Source: Granulicella sibirica
GTDB taxonomy: Bacteria > Acidobacteriota > Terriglobia > Terriglobales > Acidobacteriaceae
DNA length: 64,000 nucleotides
Assembly: GCF_004115155.1 (NCBI RefSeq)
Contig: NZ_RDSM01000001.1
Coordinates: forward strand, 620,001 to 684,000
Reading direction: 5' to 3'
How positions within the stretch are numbered: the stretch's first letter is position 1; each line of letters opens with the position of its first letter. The notes under the pieces are model-generated. The model saw nothing but the letters and a program-made list of their open reading frames with translations. It was not told where the DNA came from and searched no databases. The translations under genes were made by a program, and so were the position numbers. This document shows, piece after piece, positions 1 to 12,100 of the stretch.

Positions 1-214
1 TTCGCAAATACCCTTACTATCGGCTCTCTATAGCCTCAGCCCAAGGGCGGGAAAGATGTTTCATCCGTATGCCACGTCCTTTATGAAGGATCTTCGACGC
101 AAAGCACGCACTGGCCGCCGTCCTTGGGAGAGACAGAGGGACACTGCGCTGCGGGCATTGTTTGCGTACCTCCGGCGTCCGCAACCGTACGCTTACCCTC
201 ACCTGAAAGGCTTC

Positions 215-1735
215 ATGCTCCTCCACCCGGGACCTAGGCTCAGCGTCACGCTTCTTCTAGCCGCCGTCTCTCTATGCCCCGCGCGAAGCGCACAAGCCCA
301 ATGCGACGGTGTGGCCTCGACGCCGGCTTCCGTCGCAGACTGCGCCGCCCGCGCCATCCCCGCCGACACTATCGCCAAGATCGATCCCAACCACACCTAC
401 AGCCTCGCCGAACTCATCGACCTCGCCGAGCGCAACAACCCACGCACCCGCATCGTCTGGGAACGCGCCCGGCAGAGCGCCGAACGCCTCGGCCTCGAGA
501 AGAGCGAGTACTATCCCCTCCTTGCAGCCGCCGCCACCTTTGCTGACCAGCGCACCATCAGCCCGTTCCCCAAACCGCTCGCTCCCCGCGGGTACACCCT
601 CGCCGAGATCCCGCTCACCGAGCCCGAAGTCACCCTGAACTATCTCCTCTTCGACTTCGGAGGACGCGCCGCCAGGGTCGACTCCGCCCGTGCCGAAAAG
701 CTTGCCGCCGGGGCCAACTTCATCGCCGCCAACCAGCAGGTCGCCTTCTCCGTCGCCAGCAACTACTACAAGCTGCTCACCGCGCAGGAACGCCTCGTCG
801 CCACCAAAGACACTCTCAAGACCGCGCAAACCACCCAGGACGCCGCCGAAAACCAGCTCGCCAACGGCCGTTCCACCATGCCCGACGTCTTGAACGCCCG
901 CGCCGAGACTGCCCAGGCCGTGTTCGACATGGAATCGGCCGACGGTGACGAGAAGATCGCCCGCGTGCAGCTCTCAGAAGTCGTCGGTGCCGAGCCATCA
1001 CCTTTCATCACCATCGACGCGCAGAAAGACTCGCCCCTGCCCGCAAGCCTCTCGCTCTCGATCGAAGAGTTGATCGACCGAGCCATCAAGGATCGCCCCG
1101 ACCTCGCCGCCGAGGTCGCTGACATCCGCGCCGCCGAAGACGCCGTCCGCAACGCCAAAGCCGCCTATCGCCCAAAGATCGAGCTCTCCGGCTCTGCCGG
1201 ATACCTCTCCATCTTCCCCAGCACGGACTACGGTCAGCTCGGGAATGCCAGCGCCGTCGTCTGGTCGGGAGCCCTTGGGATCGAGTGGCGCGTCTTCGAT
1301 GGCGGCGCCCGCAAGAACAACCTCCTGATCGCCAAATCCAGGGAGCGCGAAGCCAAGGACAGCCTGAGGGAAACGAAAGACAAGGCCGTCCGCGAGGTCT
1401 GGACCGCCTACATCGCCTTCCACACCGCACAGCGCCAGCACGATGCCTCGATCGCCCTTCTTGACTCCGCCAACAGTTCGTACTCCGCCTCACTCGAGGC
1501 CTATCAATATGGAGTGAAGAACCTCGTCGATGTCGTCACCGCCGAGCGCCAGTTGGCACAGGCGCGGCTGTCCGGCGTCACGGCCCGCTCGCGCCTCCTG
1601 CTCGAAGCCGTCGACCTCGAATTCGTCACCGGAAATCTCCTGCGTAGCCTGCCGCCCGCAGCGAAGCTGCAATCCCTCGATACAGTAAAGCCAAAGGACG
1701 GTACTTTGAAGCAAGAGGATGGTCAGAAGCCATGA
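215..1735 (+). CDS. TolC-family outer membrane efflux protein
   Basis: Outer-membrane channel of a tripartite efflux pump. The reading frame is open from 56, but ATG 215 has a GAAAGG site just upstream and opens directly into a signal peptide (hydrophobic LLLAAVSL, then AQA), giving 506 aa. The body has two long helical repeats typical of OEP/TolC proteins. The second ends with the family signature YGVKNLVDVVTAERQLAQAR near residue 430. The gene overlaps the YtcA-like gene by 4 bp (ATGA). It heads an operon with an HlyD adaptor and a FUSC inner-membrane protein, an arrangement like E. coli ytcA-mdtNOP. The substrate cannot be deduced from sequence; aromatic acids or drugs are typical of FUSC-linked pumps. 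Confidence 0.9.
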   Translation: MLLHPGPRLSVTLLLAAVSLCPARSAQAQCDGVASTPASVADCAARAIPADTIAKIDPNHTYSLAELIDLAERNNPRTRIVWERARQSAERLGLEKSEYYPLLAAAATFADQRTISPFPKPLAPRGYTLAEIPLTEPEVTLNYLLFDFGGRAARVDSARAEKLAAGANFIAANQQVAFSVASNYYKLLTAQERLVATKDTLKTAQTTQDAAENQLANGRSTMPDVLNARAETAQAVFDMESADGDEKIARVQLSEVVGAEPSPFITIDAQKDSPLPASLSLSIEELIDRAIKDRPDLAAEVADIRAAEDAVRNAKAAYRPKIELSGSAGYLSIFPSTDYGQLGNASAVVWSGALGIEWRVFDGGARKNNLLIAKSREREAKDSLRETKDKAVREVWTAYIAFHTAQRQHDASIALLDSANSSYSASLEAYQYGVKNLVDVVTAERQLAQARLSGVTARSRLLLEAVDLEFVTGNLLRSLPPAAKLQSLDTVKPKDGTLKQEDGQKP

Positions 1736-1998
1736 AGACGCGGCGTCAACCAGCACTACTCGCGGCGTGCTGCCTGCTCTGCACAGGCTGTGCAAGGAAC
1801 GCGCCCAATGTCAGCATCATCGGCTCCTTCTTCCCCGTATGGATGGTGTGCCTCGCCATTGCCGTCGTGCTCACCTTCATGGTCCACACCGTTCTTGTCC
1901 GCCTTCGCCTCGACACCGAGGTCGGTCCCGTCGCGCTCTTCTACCCAAGCGTCGTCGTCCTCTTCACCAGCCTGCTCTGGCTGATTTTCTTTCGCTGA
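1732..1998 (+). CDS. YtcA-like small membrane lipoprotein
   Basis: 88-aa protein. An N-terminal signal ends in the lipobox-like LLCTGC, so residue 20 or 21 would be the lipidated Cys. Two hydrophobic segments follow (about 33-52 and 65-87), with the APNVSIIGSFFP stretch characteristic of the YtcA family. It overlaps the TolC-like gene by 4 bp and precedes the HlyD adaptor, the usual place for ytcA in mdtNO(P) operons. The role is probably accessory to the pump; no catalytic residue is seen. Confidence 0.8.
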   Translation: MKTRRQPALLAACCLLCTGCARNAPNVSIIGSFFPVWMVCLAIAVVLTFMVHTVLVRLRLDTEVGPVALFYPSVVVLFTSLLWLIFFR

Positions 1999-2017
1999 TT
2001 TCGATAAGGAACATCCC

Positions 2018-3226
2018 ATGGCAACCCCTGAACCAACGCCTGAAGATCTAAAACGCAAACGTACCGGCAGGATCATCGCGATCGTGGCCGTCTCAGCTGC
2101 GATCCTTTTCCTCGCGCTCGTCGTCATCCAGACCCAGGAGCATCCACGCACCGACGACGCCAGCGTCCGCGCCAACTTCATCGAAATCGCCCCGGAAGTC
2201 AGCGGCAAGCTCACGGAACTTCCCGTCAAAGACAACGCGTTCGTCAAGAAGGGTGGCTTGCTCTTCGCGATCGATCCGCGCCCCTATGAATACGCCCTCC
2301 AACAGGCCCTCTCTGATCAGGAAGCGCTCGAGCAGCAGATCATCGACGCCAAACGCAAGATCGCCGCCCAGAGCAGCGCCGCCCAAGCCGCCAAGGCCAA
2401 CGTCCACACCTCCACCACGGGCATCAAGACAGCATCCAGCAGCATCGACCTCGCCAAGGCGACGGTCGTTCGCGCCCAGGCGGCGGCCGATGCCGCCAAG
2501 GCCAACCTCACACTCCAGACCAACAATCTCCACCGCATCGAACCCCTGCTGAAGAAGCAGTATGTCACCGTCGAACAGATCGACCAGGCCAACACCACCG
2601 TCCGCGTCGCCCAGGGAACCTACGACGAATCCGAGGCAGCTCTTCTCGAAGCGAAGGCGCAGCTCGACGAGGCCATTCTTCGCCACGAAGCCGCCGGTGC
2701 AGCGGCTGCGGAGTCCGAAGCCAAGTTCGGACAGGCCATCCACACCATCGACACTGTCGATACGTTGATGTCCGAGCGCCCCGCAAAAGCCGCCAAGGTC
2801 CTGAGCGCGCAACTCGACCTGGAACGCTGCAAGGTCGTGGCGCCCTTCGATGCCTACGTCACCAATCTGAACATCTCCGAAGGTGCCTATGCCCATCCCG
2901 GCGCCGCTATGTTCACCTTGATCGACACCCGCACTTGGTATGTCATCGCCAACTACCGCGAAGCCAAGCTCCGCCACATCCACATTGGCTCGCATGTCGA
3001 CCTGTACCTCATGGGCCATCCCGAGCGGCGCTTCAGCGGCCTCGTCGAGAGCGTCGGCTTCGGCGTCTTCCCCGAGGACGGCAAGGTCTCCGACGGCCTC
3101 CCGAACATCGACCGTACCCTCAACTGGGTCCATCTCTCGAGCCGCTTCCCTGTCCGCATCCGAGTAGAGAATCCTGACCTCGATCTCTTCCGCATCGGGG
3201 CCACCGCCGTCACGGTTGTGAGATAG
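2018..3226 (+). CDS. HlyD-family periplasmic adaptor (MdtN/EmrA-like)
   Basis: 402-aa membrane-fusion protein bridging the inner-membrane pump and the TolC-like channel. There is one N-terminal membrane anchor (about residues 15-35), then biotinyl-lipoyl and barrel-sandwich halves (VSGKLTELPVKDNAFVKKGGLLFAI begins the first). A long Ala/Lys-rich coiled-coil hairpin covers about 85-245, and a beta-barrel (VVAPFDAYVTNLNISEGAYAHPG onward) follows. It lies 19 bp after the YtcA-like gene and 2 bp before the FUSC gene, so co-transcription is likely. Confidence 0.9.
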   Translation: MATPEPTPEDLKRKRTGRIIAIVAVSAAILFLALVVIQTQEHPRTDDASVRANFIEIAPEVSGKLTELPVKDNAFVKKGGLLFAIDPRPYEYALQQALSDQEALEQQIIDAKRKIAAQSSAAQAAKANVHTSTTGIKTASSSIDLAKATVVRAQAAADAAKANLTLQTNNLHRIEPLLKKQYVTVEQIDQANTTVRVAQGTYDESEAALLEAKAQLDEAILRHEAAGAAAAESEAKFGQAIHTIDTVDTLMSERPAKAAKVLSAQLDLERCKVVAPFDAYVTNLNISEGAYAHPGAAMFTLIDTRTWYVIANYREAKLRHIHIGSHVDLYLMGHPERRFSGLVESVGFGVFPEDGKVSDGLPNIDRTLNWVHLSSRFPVRIRVENPDLDLFRIGATAVTVVR

Positions 3227-3228
3227 CC

Positions 3229-5292
3229 GTGCCGGCCCCGCCAAGTCCATCCTGGTTCGACCGTCTCCTCCAGGACCTGCAGCCCACCCCCGGCCGCATG
3301 AACGGCGCGCTGCGGGTCGTCCTCGCCTCCGTCATTGCACTTATCCTGCTGGAAACGCTGCAGATGCCGTTCATCTCGATCGGCCTCTACTTCATCTTTC
3401 TCGTCGGACGCGACAGCCCCGCCGTATCCCTGCGCTCGGCGTCCTTCTCTTTCGCGGTCGTAGCCCTCGCGGTCATCATCGAGTTCGCCGTTGTCATCCT
3501 CACCGACAATGACCCCATGGCGCGCATCCTGAGCGTCGCGCTCTGCACCTTCCTCGGAGCGATGCTCGTCGCCGCCAGCAGCGCCCCCGCGCTGGGCTCC
3601 GCGTTCGGCCTCATCTTCTGCACCGTTATCGGTCTCTGGGAGAACCATGCCACCGCCGACCGCCTGACCAAGACCTCGCTCTACCTCCTTGGCACCTTCT
3701 CTATCTCGCTCGGCTGCGCGGTCGGGGTCGAGTACATCTTCGGAGACCGCAATCCTGCCGACAAGCTGCAGCAGCAGCGCCTCATCCGTTACAAGGCGCT
3801 CGAAAACATGTTCAATCTCTATGCCCAGGGCGCTCCCAAGGAACAGCGCGCAGTCGCCGCGGCCGCGGTATCCCGCCTCGCCGTCGCTGGACAGTCCGGA
3901 ATGATGTCCCTGTACAACACGATCGTCGAACGCAACCTCAAGACCGGGGTACTCCCCATCGCGCTCCGCGTGCGCATCACGTTGCTCGCGCAGTTGATGG
4001 ACGTTGCCGCCGCCTTCGGCCTCCAGAACGAGACCCAGGACGACCCCGCCTTCCGCGCCCGCTGCGCCCGTATCGCCGTCGAATGCAGCCATCTCGCGCC
4101 CGGCTACTTCACCCGGGCAGATGAACTCGACGAGCGCGACCTCGACACCAATCCGACGCTACTCGACCGCGTCGAAGCCGTCCTCCACTCCATCCTCATC
4201 ATGCCGCTCGACCTCGGCGACATTCGCAAGCAGGAACTCGTCGCCCTACCCGCAAACAAGGTTCCCTTCTTCATTCCGGGAGCCCTGCGAAGCGCAAGCT
4301 CCGTCGCCTTTGCCCTGAAGATCAGCCTCTGCGCCACACTTTGCTACATCATCTACCATGCCCTCGACTACCCCGGCATCTCCACCTGCGTCACCACCGT
4401 CATGGTCACTGGCCTCAGCAGCACCGGGGCCATCAAGCAGAAGTTCGTCTTCCGGCTGCTCGGAGCGATCATTGGCGGACTCATCCTCGGTCTCGGAGCC
4501 GTCTCCCTTTTTTTTCCATACATGGACTCCATTACCTCGCTCGTCGTCATGGTCATCTTCATTGCGTTTATCTCCGCGTGGACGGCCGAGGGCCCGCGCT
4601 TCAACTACATCGGCCTGCAGATCGCCTTTTCCTTCTACTCGGTAGCCTTCGACGGCTTCACCGCTCCCACCGAGCTTGCCCCCGCGCGTGATCGACTCAT
4701 CGGCATCATGCTTGCCCTCGCCGTCATGTGGTTCGTCTTCGACCAGATATGGCCCGTACGCACCGTTGTCGTCATGCGCCAGGGCTTCGCCTCGGTGCTG
4801 CGCGCCGGTGCAAGCGTCTTCAACATCGTTCAGAATGACGAACCCTACGACCAGCTTGTTCGGAAGGCAGACTCTCTCCGCGACCGCGTCGGCAAGAACA
4901 TCGCCGGCCTCCGCACCATGAGCGAGTCCGTCGAGTTCGACTTCGGTGCCGACCGCGACCTCCAGATGCACTCCAGCGAACTCATCCTCCGCGGAGCCAT
5001 CACCGCCGGAGCACTCTTCTGGAACCAGCTCGCCGTTCTCCACAGCGAAGCCGATGCCGACTTCCTCACAGAACCAGGCCTCATCGCCATGCGCGAACGC
5101 CTCGCTGGCCATCTCAACAGGATGGCCGACTACGTGACCGAAAAGATACCCTTCCCTACCGAGGATCCAGCCGCTCTCGTCTCCCCAGAGCTCCTCGCCA
5201 GTGCCCGCTTCGGAGAGTATGCCCAGAACACCGTGGCCCGCTTCGACGAACTCCAGTCGAACGTCTGCTCCATGATCAGCCTGAAGGTCTAG
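3229..5292 (+). CDS. FUSC-family inner-membrane efflux protein (MdtO/AaeB-like)
   Basis: 687-aa integral membrane protein that starts at GTG immediately after the adaptor stop. It has two membrane clusters (about residues 20-190 and 355-500), each followed by a soluble helical domain, the architecture of FUSC proteins such as AaeB and MdtO. It is the energised inner-membrane member of the pump encoded with the three preceding genes. The second cluster contains the glycine-rich FRLLGAIIGGLILGLGAV typical of FUSC_2. Substrate not determinable. Confidence 0.88.
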   Translation: MPAPPSPSWFDRLLQDLQPTPGRMNGALRVVLASVIALILLETLQMPFISIGLYFIFLVGRDSPAVSLRSASFSFAVVALAVIIEFAVVILTDNDPMARILSVALCTFLGAMLVAASSAPALGSAFGLIFCTVIGLWENHATADRLTKTSLYLLGTFSISLGCAVGVEYIFGDRNPADKLQQQRLIRYKALENMFNLYAQGAPKEQRAVAAAAVSRLAVAGQSGMMSLYNTIVERNLKTGVLPIALRVRITLLAQLMDVAAAFGLQNETQDDPAFRARCARIAVECSHLAPGYFTRADELDERDLDTNPTLLDRVEAVLHSILIMPLDLGDIRKQELVALPANKVPFFIPGALRSASSVAFALKISLCATLCYIIYHALDYPGISTCVTTVMVTGLSSTGAIKQKFVFRLLGAIIGGLILGLGAVSLFFPYMDSITSLVVMVIFIAFISAWTAEGPRFNYIGLQIAFSFYSVAFDGFTAPTELAPARDRLIGIMLALAVMWFVFDQIWPVRTVVVMRQGFASVLRAGASVFNIVQNDEPYDQLVRKADSLRDRVGKNIAGLRTMSESVEFDFGADRDLQMHSSELILRGAITAGALFWNQLAVLHSEADADFLTEPGLIAMRERLAGHLNRMADYVTEKIPFPTEDPAALVSPELLASARFGEYAQNTVARFDELQSNVCSMISLKV

Positions 5293-5346
5293 CGATCAAA
5301 ACCCGGTAAATACCCCCTGGCCGTCAGGATTGAATGCGTGGGGACC

Positions 5347-5375
5347 TTCGCTTTCTCTTTGTTTTTGGCGATAAT
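5347..5375 (+). promoter_or_regulatory. Possible sigma-70-like promoter of htpG
   Basis: TTCGCT at about 5347 and GATAAT at 5370-5375 are separated by 17 nt. The start codon of htpG is at 5384, so initiation here would give an almost leaderless mRNA. The -35 is weak and no clear Shine-Dalgarno is present. Low confidence. Confidence 0.3.
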
Positions 5376-5383
5376 AGAGATCT

Positions 5384-7261
<1,878 letters not shown>

Positions 7262-7268
7262 CTCGCGA

Positions 7269-7302
7269 ACCGTGTGGCTGCGAACTGTCGTAGCCACACG
7301 GT
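7269..7302. terminator. Inverted repeat between convergent genes
   Basis: An 11-bp perfect inverted repeat, ACCGTGTGGCT / AGCCACACGGT, with a 12-nt loop lies between the htpG stop and the stop of the convergent esterase. There is no T-tract on either side, so a bidirectional terminator is inferred from position and stem only. Confidence 0.5.
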
Positions 7303-7305
7303 CCA

Positions 7306-8802
7306 TCACTGCGAAGCCTTGCAACTGAAGTTGGCCGCATCGTCGATACTCCCTTGGCCGCTGTAGCGAGCCAACTGCGGATAGGGGCAGAGCGGACGCG
7401 TACGATCCACCTTCCCTGCCGTTGCATGCGAGGCAACGATCTTCTCCGGAGCCTGTCCCTTCTCCACCCATCGTTCCATCACATCGACCTTGTCGAATCG
7501 ATCCGGCCCCTCGCCACCGGAGCAGTGCGCCATTCCCGGCACCATGAAGAGCCGAGCCCAGTCGGACGTGCGAGCACCCGTTCCGCTAGCCTCAATCATG
7601 GCTTTATAAAAGTCCGTGCTCGACCCAGGCGCCACTTGCTGGTCCGCCCACCCGTGATACAGAAGCAGCTTTCCGCCGCGCTTCGCGAAAGCACCGAGGT
7701 TCGGGTCGAGTTCGTCAACATCCTTATCCACTGCATTCGCTTTCATCGAATCGCGCTCAAGATCGAAGCTCTTCCAGTCCCAACTCGGGTTCTGGTACAC
7801 GACATACCGGAACTGGTCCCAGAACAACTCCGCGGGCTCCGGCCCACCAGCTACCCGTCCCCAGCGAAGCTCCGTCCCGGGCTCAAGCCGGGGAAAGTAG
7901 ACCGCGCCCTTCGCATCCATCGCCGGGCTCACGATCGTCTGCGCCGTCTTCACCTGCCGCGTGGTGAGGCAATCCGGCCCGTCGCTGGCCTTGCACGTAA
8001 GCCCGTTAAAGTCCACGTGACACCTCTCCGGGTCTTCGATCAGCCCGTCCTTCACCCCATCCTTTAGATCACATGTATTCAAAACGAACTGGTGAATCAT
8101 GGAATACTTTTCCGGCGGTATATAACCCGCAGGATCCTTGAACGTCTCGTTCGCCAGCCAAAGCGCCCAGGCGTTACGCCGAACGTTCGCCGGATCCCCC
8201 GCAATCACCCCATCAAACTCCTCCGGATAGCGATAAGCCTGCAATAGCCCCTCGCGCCCGCCACCGGAGCATCCATTCCAATACGAGTAGCGCGCATCCC
8301 GGCCGTAGTACGCCTTGATGAGCCTCTTCGCTTCCATCGTCATCTCATGCTCCGCCCGGTAGGCGAAGTCGACGAACTTCTCCGGATGCCCAACCACAAA
8401 GCTGGCGCTTCCTCCCGTGTGTCCGTCATCGGTCGCGCTCGTGGCATATCCGCGCCGCAGCGCATCCGCCATCCCGTCGTAGGCAATCGACCCACCCCAT
8501 CCGCCGCTCCCCACGGCCATGAACTTGCCGTTCCAACCCGACACAGGAAGCCATATCTCGGCATGAATCTCCGAGTCGGACGTGGGTCTCAGCGTCACCG
8601 CAACGCGACAAAAAGCAGAGAGCCCCGAGATCGCTTTCGCTCCGTCATCTGCCTTGAACGATCCGCCCGGTGACTTTGCTGCGGAAATTGAGGCGGCGGA
8701 CGAATCCTGCTTCGAGAGCGCATCGCACGAGTCAGCCCAACTTGCACGCGTGATGAGCGCGATGGCCAGAAGTCCGGCGAGGCAAGCGAACCATTTCCTC
8801 AT
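7306..8802 (-). CDS. Secreted tannase/feruloyl esterase family protein
   Basis: Predicted secreted serine hydrolase of the fungal-type tannase/feruloyl esterase family, which cleaves ester bonds of plant polyphenols. The start is placed at the ATG at 8802, where a classical signal peptide begins (KWFACLAGLLAIALI, then ASWA); the open frame extends 21 codons further. The 498-aa product shows the nucleophile motif GCSGGGREGL near residue 190, an acid in LLYHGWADQQVAPG and a His in MVPGMAHCSGG. These match the family triad and the adjacent Cys pair. Exact substrate unknown. It is a single gene facing a long upstream intergenic region. Confidence 0.88.
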   Translation of the reverse strand: MRKWFACLAGLLAIALITRASWADSCDALSKQDSSAASISAAKSPGGSFKADDGAKAISGLSAFCRVAVTLRPTSDSEIHAEIWLPVSGWNGKFMAVGSGGWGGSIAYDGMADALRRGYATSATDDGHTGGSASFVVGHPEKFVDFAYRAEHEMTMEAKRLIKAYYGRDARYSYWNGCSGGGREGLLQAYRYPEEFDGVIAGDPANVRRNAWALWLANETFKDPAGYIPPEKYSMIHQFVLNTCDLKDGVKDGLIEDPERCHVDFNGLTCKASDGPDCLTTRQVKTAQTIVSPAMDAKGAVYFPRLEPGTELRWGRVAGGPEPAELFWDQFRYVVYQNPSWDWKSFDLERDSMKANAVDKDVDELDPNLGAFAKRGGKLLLYHGWADQQVAPGSSTDFYKAMIEASGTGARTSDWARLFMVPGMAHCSGGEGPDRFDKVDVMERWVEKGQAPEKIVASHATAGKVDRTRPLCPYPQLARYSGQGSIDDAANFSCKASQ

Positions 8803-9196
8803 GACGGAACTATATCCGCTCTTGCAGGAGAGTGAAGCCATCCCGATACAACCGACGGAGAACAATTCCGTGACAATTCCGTGACACGAGCGAGGAAACT
8901 CGCTTCCTTGATTCTGCTATGAAGGTTTTCAGCAATGCCGTATTGGATCGAAATCGGCCTCATGCAGTCATTTCTTCTCTGGCAAATCCACGCGGGCGGG
9001 AGTACAGTTCTCGCGTCCTCTTAAGTAAGCGCCGGTCACTCCTTCGGGAGAACTCTCACGAACTTCGAGCAGAGGGATGTCTCCCCATCCTCTTTTCGAT
9101 CCGGCGCCTGCAGGATTCAAGGCTGTAAGTACGTTGTGAAGGTAACCGTGCAATGGGCGAGCGCAGTGGCTCGCGCACTCTGTGAGGTATTCCGCA
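8803..9196. promoter_or_regulatory. Divergent intergenic region with an 11-bp tandem repeat
   Basis: A 394-bp gap between the divergently transcribed tannase-family gene and the large unknown gene. It holds an exact head-to-tail duplication of CAATTCCGTGA at 8863-8873 and 8874-8884, about 60 bp upstream of the esterase start, where a direct-repeat operator could sit. A GAGGT ribosome site at about 9184 serves the right-hand gene. Short open frames in the gap do not look like genes. Confidence 0.4.
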
Positions 9197-12100
9197 ATGA
9201 AGTTGCGCCTTCTTCGATTCGCTGCGTCTCTCTGGATCCTTCTCGGCCTCTCCCTTGGGCTTGCGCCTCAGGCTGCCTGGGGCGCTCCGTCCTCCCCTGC
9301 GGACCGGGCGGATGCTAGCCCCCCCATCGCGCTACCAGACAACGTCACCATCCCCGGCCCGCTCGCCTCGTTTCTGCGCCTCGCCGGCATCAGCCAGAAG
9401 ATCGCCCCCGCCGAAGTCCTTCCGTTGCTCACCCGAAACGTCTACCTCCAGGGCTTTCAAAACGGCCAGCCGACTGAGTTCCTCCGCCTCCTTGACCGTT
9501 ATGTCGCCCAGGCGCGCGAGCTTCAGATTCTCGCCGGACAGACCAGCACCATCCGCGTCACCAACTGCGCCGACGCCGGAACTCTCATCCAGATCCTCGG
9601 CTATCGCCTGCGCAACGGTTGCGGCGACCACGCCTCGCTTGAAACCGCGAACCCCGAGCGCGCCTTCCTCACGATCGACTCTAACTTTCCCCTCACCGAC
9701 CTCGAAGAGGCTCTCCAGAAGGGAACCCCCTTCGTCCTCCCCTATCAGTCCACCCACGTTCCCGCGCTCTTCCACGAGAGTGACTGGATCAGCCTCAGCG
9801 CGGGCCAGAGGCAGGGTTACAGCAACCTGATTGACATCCTCATCAATGACCCAGCCATCGCCCGCCTCTACTGGGCCTTTAGCAAGATGGACGTCGAAAC
9901 CCGCAACGCTCTGCAGACCTCCCTTAGCCTCCGAAAACTCCTCCCGTTCAACCCCACTCTCGATTTCTACGGAAGCCAGATCAGCATCCGCTCCGGACGC
10001 GTCCTCGTCCCCGGCGGACCCACCGCCGAACCCGCCTGGAAGTCCCTCGCCGGCGCGAGCCCTGACTCCCCTTCAGACTTCACCATGAAGCTACTCGCCA
10101 GGGACAACGGATGGCTCGCCGCCTACTTCGACGTTCTCTCCCGCGTCAGCCCCGAGGAGCGCGAGCACCTCACCGCCGTCCCACGTCTCCAGCACCTGTA
10201 CGAGGATTTTCACACCGCCGACACCAAGGGCAACGCCTCCATAGGAGTCTTCCGTCACGGCTCCGATCTCCTCATCCTCGACACGCGCGTCTCCTGGGAC
10301 GCGAACGGCCAACCCCACGTTCCCGGCAACCTTGAGGCTTGGCGTCAGATCCTGAGCCAGCATTCCAATCTCAAGATCGTGCGCGAATACAGCAAGCGCA
10401 GCCGTTCCCTCGATCAACCGGAGCAGCTCCTTGAAGAGATGACGGCCTTCGCCCGCATTCGCACCGACACCGGCCCCCTTCAGCTCTATCTGACCCTCTG
10501 CGAGATCGACCGCGGCCGCGCACCCGGCCATCAGCTCTCACCTCAGACTGTCACCTTCCTCTCCAGCCACTTCACCCTGCTCAGCAATTGGCTCCTCACT
10601 TTCTCCGAGTTCCCTGCCCTCGACGATGAGTCCATCGTCCACTTCGTCAACGTCGCCGCGTCGATCAGTAAGATGCCCAATCAGGCGCTCCACAGCAATG
10701 TTCTCGGGGCGTTCCAGGCGAACATCGGCCTCTGGGAAATCCTCGCCCGCCAGGGCCAGATCCCCACGGCCGACCTCAACGCGTCGTGGCAGAAGACCAT
10801 CCAGCCCTTCGCGAAGATCGCCTCTCCCATTCAGCTCTTCGACGCGACAACTGACTCCGTCAAAGAGCTTCTCGTTGCCTCCGGCGCCCCGCCGAACAGC
10901 CCGCCAAGCGAACTCATCGACCGCCTTGCCGGCCCCGTCCAGAACAGCCCCGACGGCCAGCGGATGCACGACGAGCTCGCCTCACGCATCCGTTCCGTGC
11001 TTGAAGATCAACGCCTCGTCTCCCTCGACACCCTCTTTGCCCTCTCCGATGGCCTCACCGAGATGCAGAAGGGCTCTCCGAAATCGACCGATGCCCTCCT
11101 CGCTCTCGCCGGTGAGTTGCGCGAGTTCGAGATGCCCCGGCAGATCTTCACCAACAGTGAAAAGATCAATTGGGCTCCCGCCGTCTACACCAGCCATCAC
11201 GCCGAGCTTCAAGTCCAGACCGACCTCACCAAGGTCATCAAAGCCCCTGGAACCCGTGCCCAACTCGAAGCCGCTCGCGGCCAGCTCGCCCCGTTCCTCC
11301 GCGATACGCTGGTCGGCCTCAACTACGCCTACTACGAGCCGCCCGGCGCGCAGATCCTTCACATCAACCCGCTCTTCGTCCGCTCGCACGATTTCTTAGG
11401 CATCTCCGTCATCGGCAGCGATCTCATCTGGCAGCCGCCTGTCCTTCTCGGCGCTGGGATCTCGGCCGGCGGAGGAGCCTATCTCATGGGCTCGCTCGCC
11501 GACCTCCCCTACTCCCTCGCCACTGCTGAAGCTGACTTCATCGTGCCCGAAAACGTCCAGGCGCTCATCTGGCGGGAGCTCGTCCCCGACATGCTCGCTG
11601 ACGCCTCCTTCGCTCGCTGGTGGAACGTCACGCCCGACGAACTCCACGCCGTTGGGCTCTACCAGCGCGCCGGCGAAGAGCTCCTTCGCGGCTCCGAGAA
11701 GGACCCTCAACTTCGCGCGCGCGTGGCCTCCATCCTCTCCGTGCGCATGGATCCCCGCCGCCTCGAGCGTATCTCCCAGGCTCTTCCTCACGAGAAGGAA
11801 ACAGCCTCGCTCCTTCCCCTCCTCATGCCCGCTGACACCTTCTACCTCGCTGCCGAATACCGCAAGCTGTATCCCGGCGAAGCCGCCGCATCCGGCCCCG
11901 CAGGCAAGGAGCTTCAGGACCTCTGCCAACGCGCTCCGGCCGAAGCGAACTGGGAGCACCTCTCCCGCGACTTCGGCGTCGCCCACCCAACCCTCGCCCA
12001 CACGAACGCCCGCGATCTCCTCAACCTCCAGCCCTTTCCCTACTCCGGCGGCTACACTAGCCGTCTCTTCGGCGAGTCGCTCGAATCGAACAACCTCTAC

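Noticed and set aside
17..24. GCCGATAG on the minus strand at the window edge, like a FliA -10 box
   Set aside because: No TGAA-like box lies 16 nt upstream, and no minus-strand gene start is visible in the window.
998..1441. Long antisense frames inside the TolC-like and other GC-rich genes
   Set aside because: They are shadows of strongly supported genes, rich in Arg/Gly/Ala from codon-position bias, with no family features.
8919..9128. 69-codon plus-strand frame in the tannase/unknown-gene gap
   Set aside because: No ribosome site, no hydrophobic or domain pattern; probably chance.
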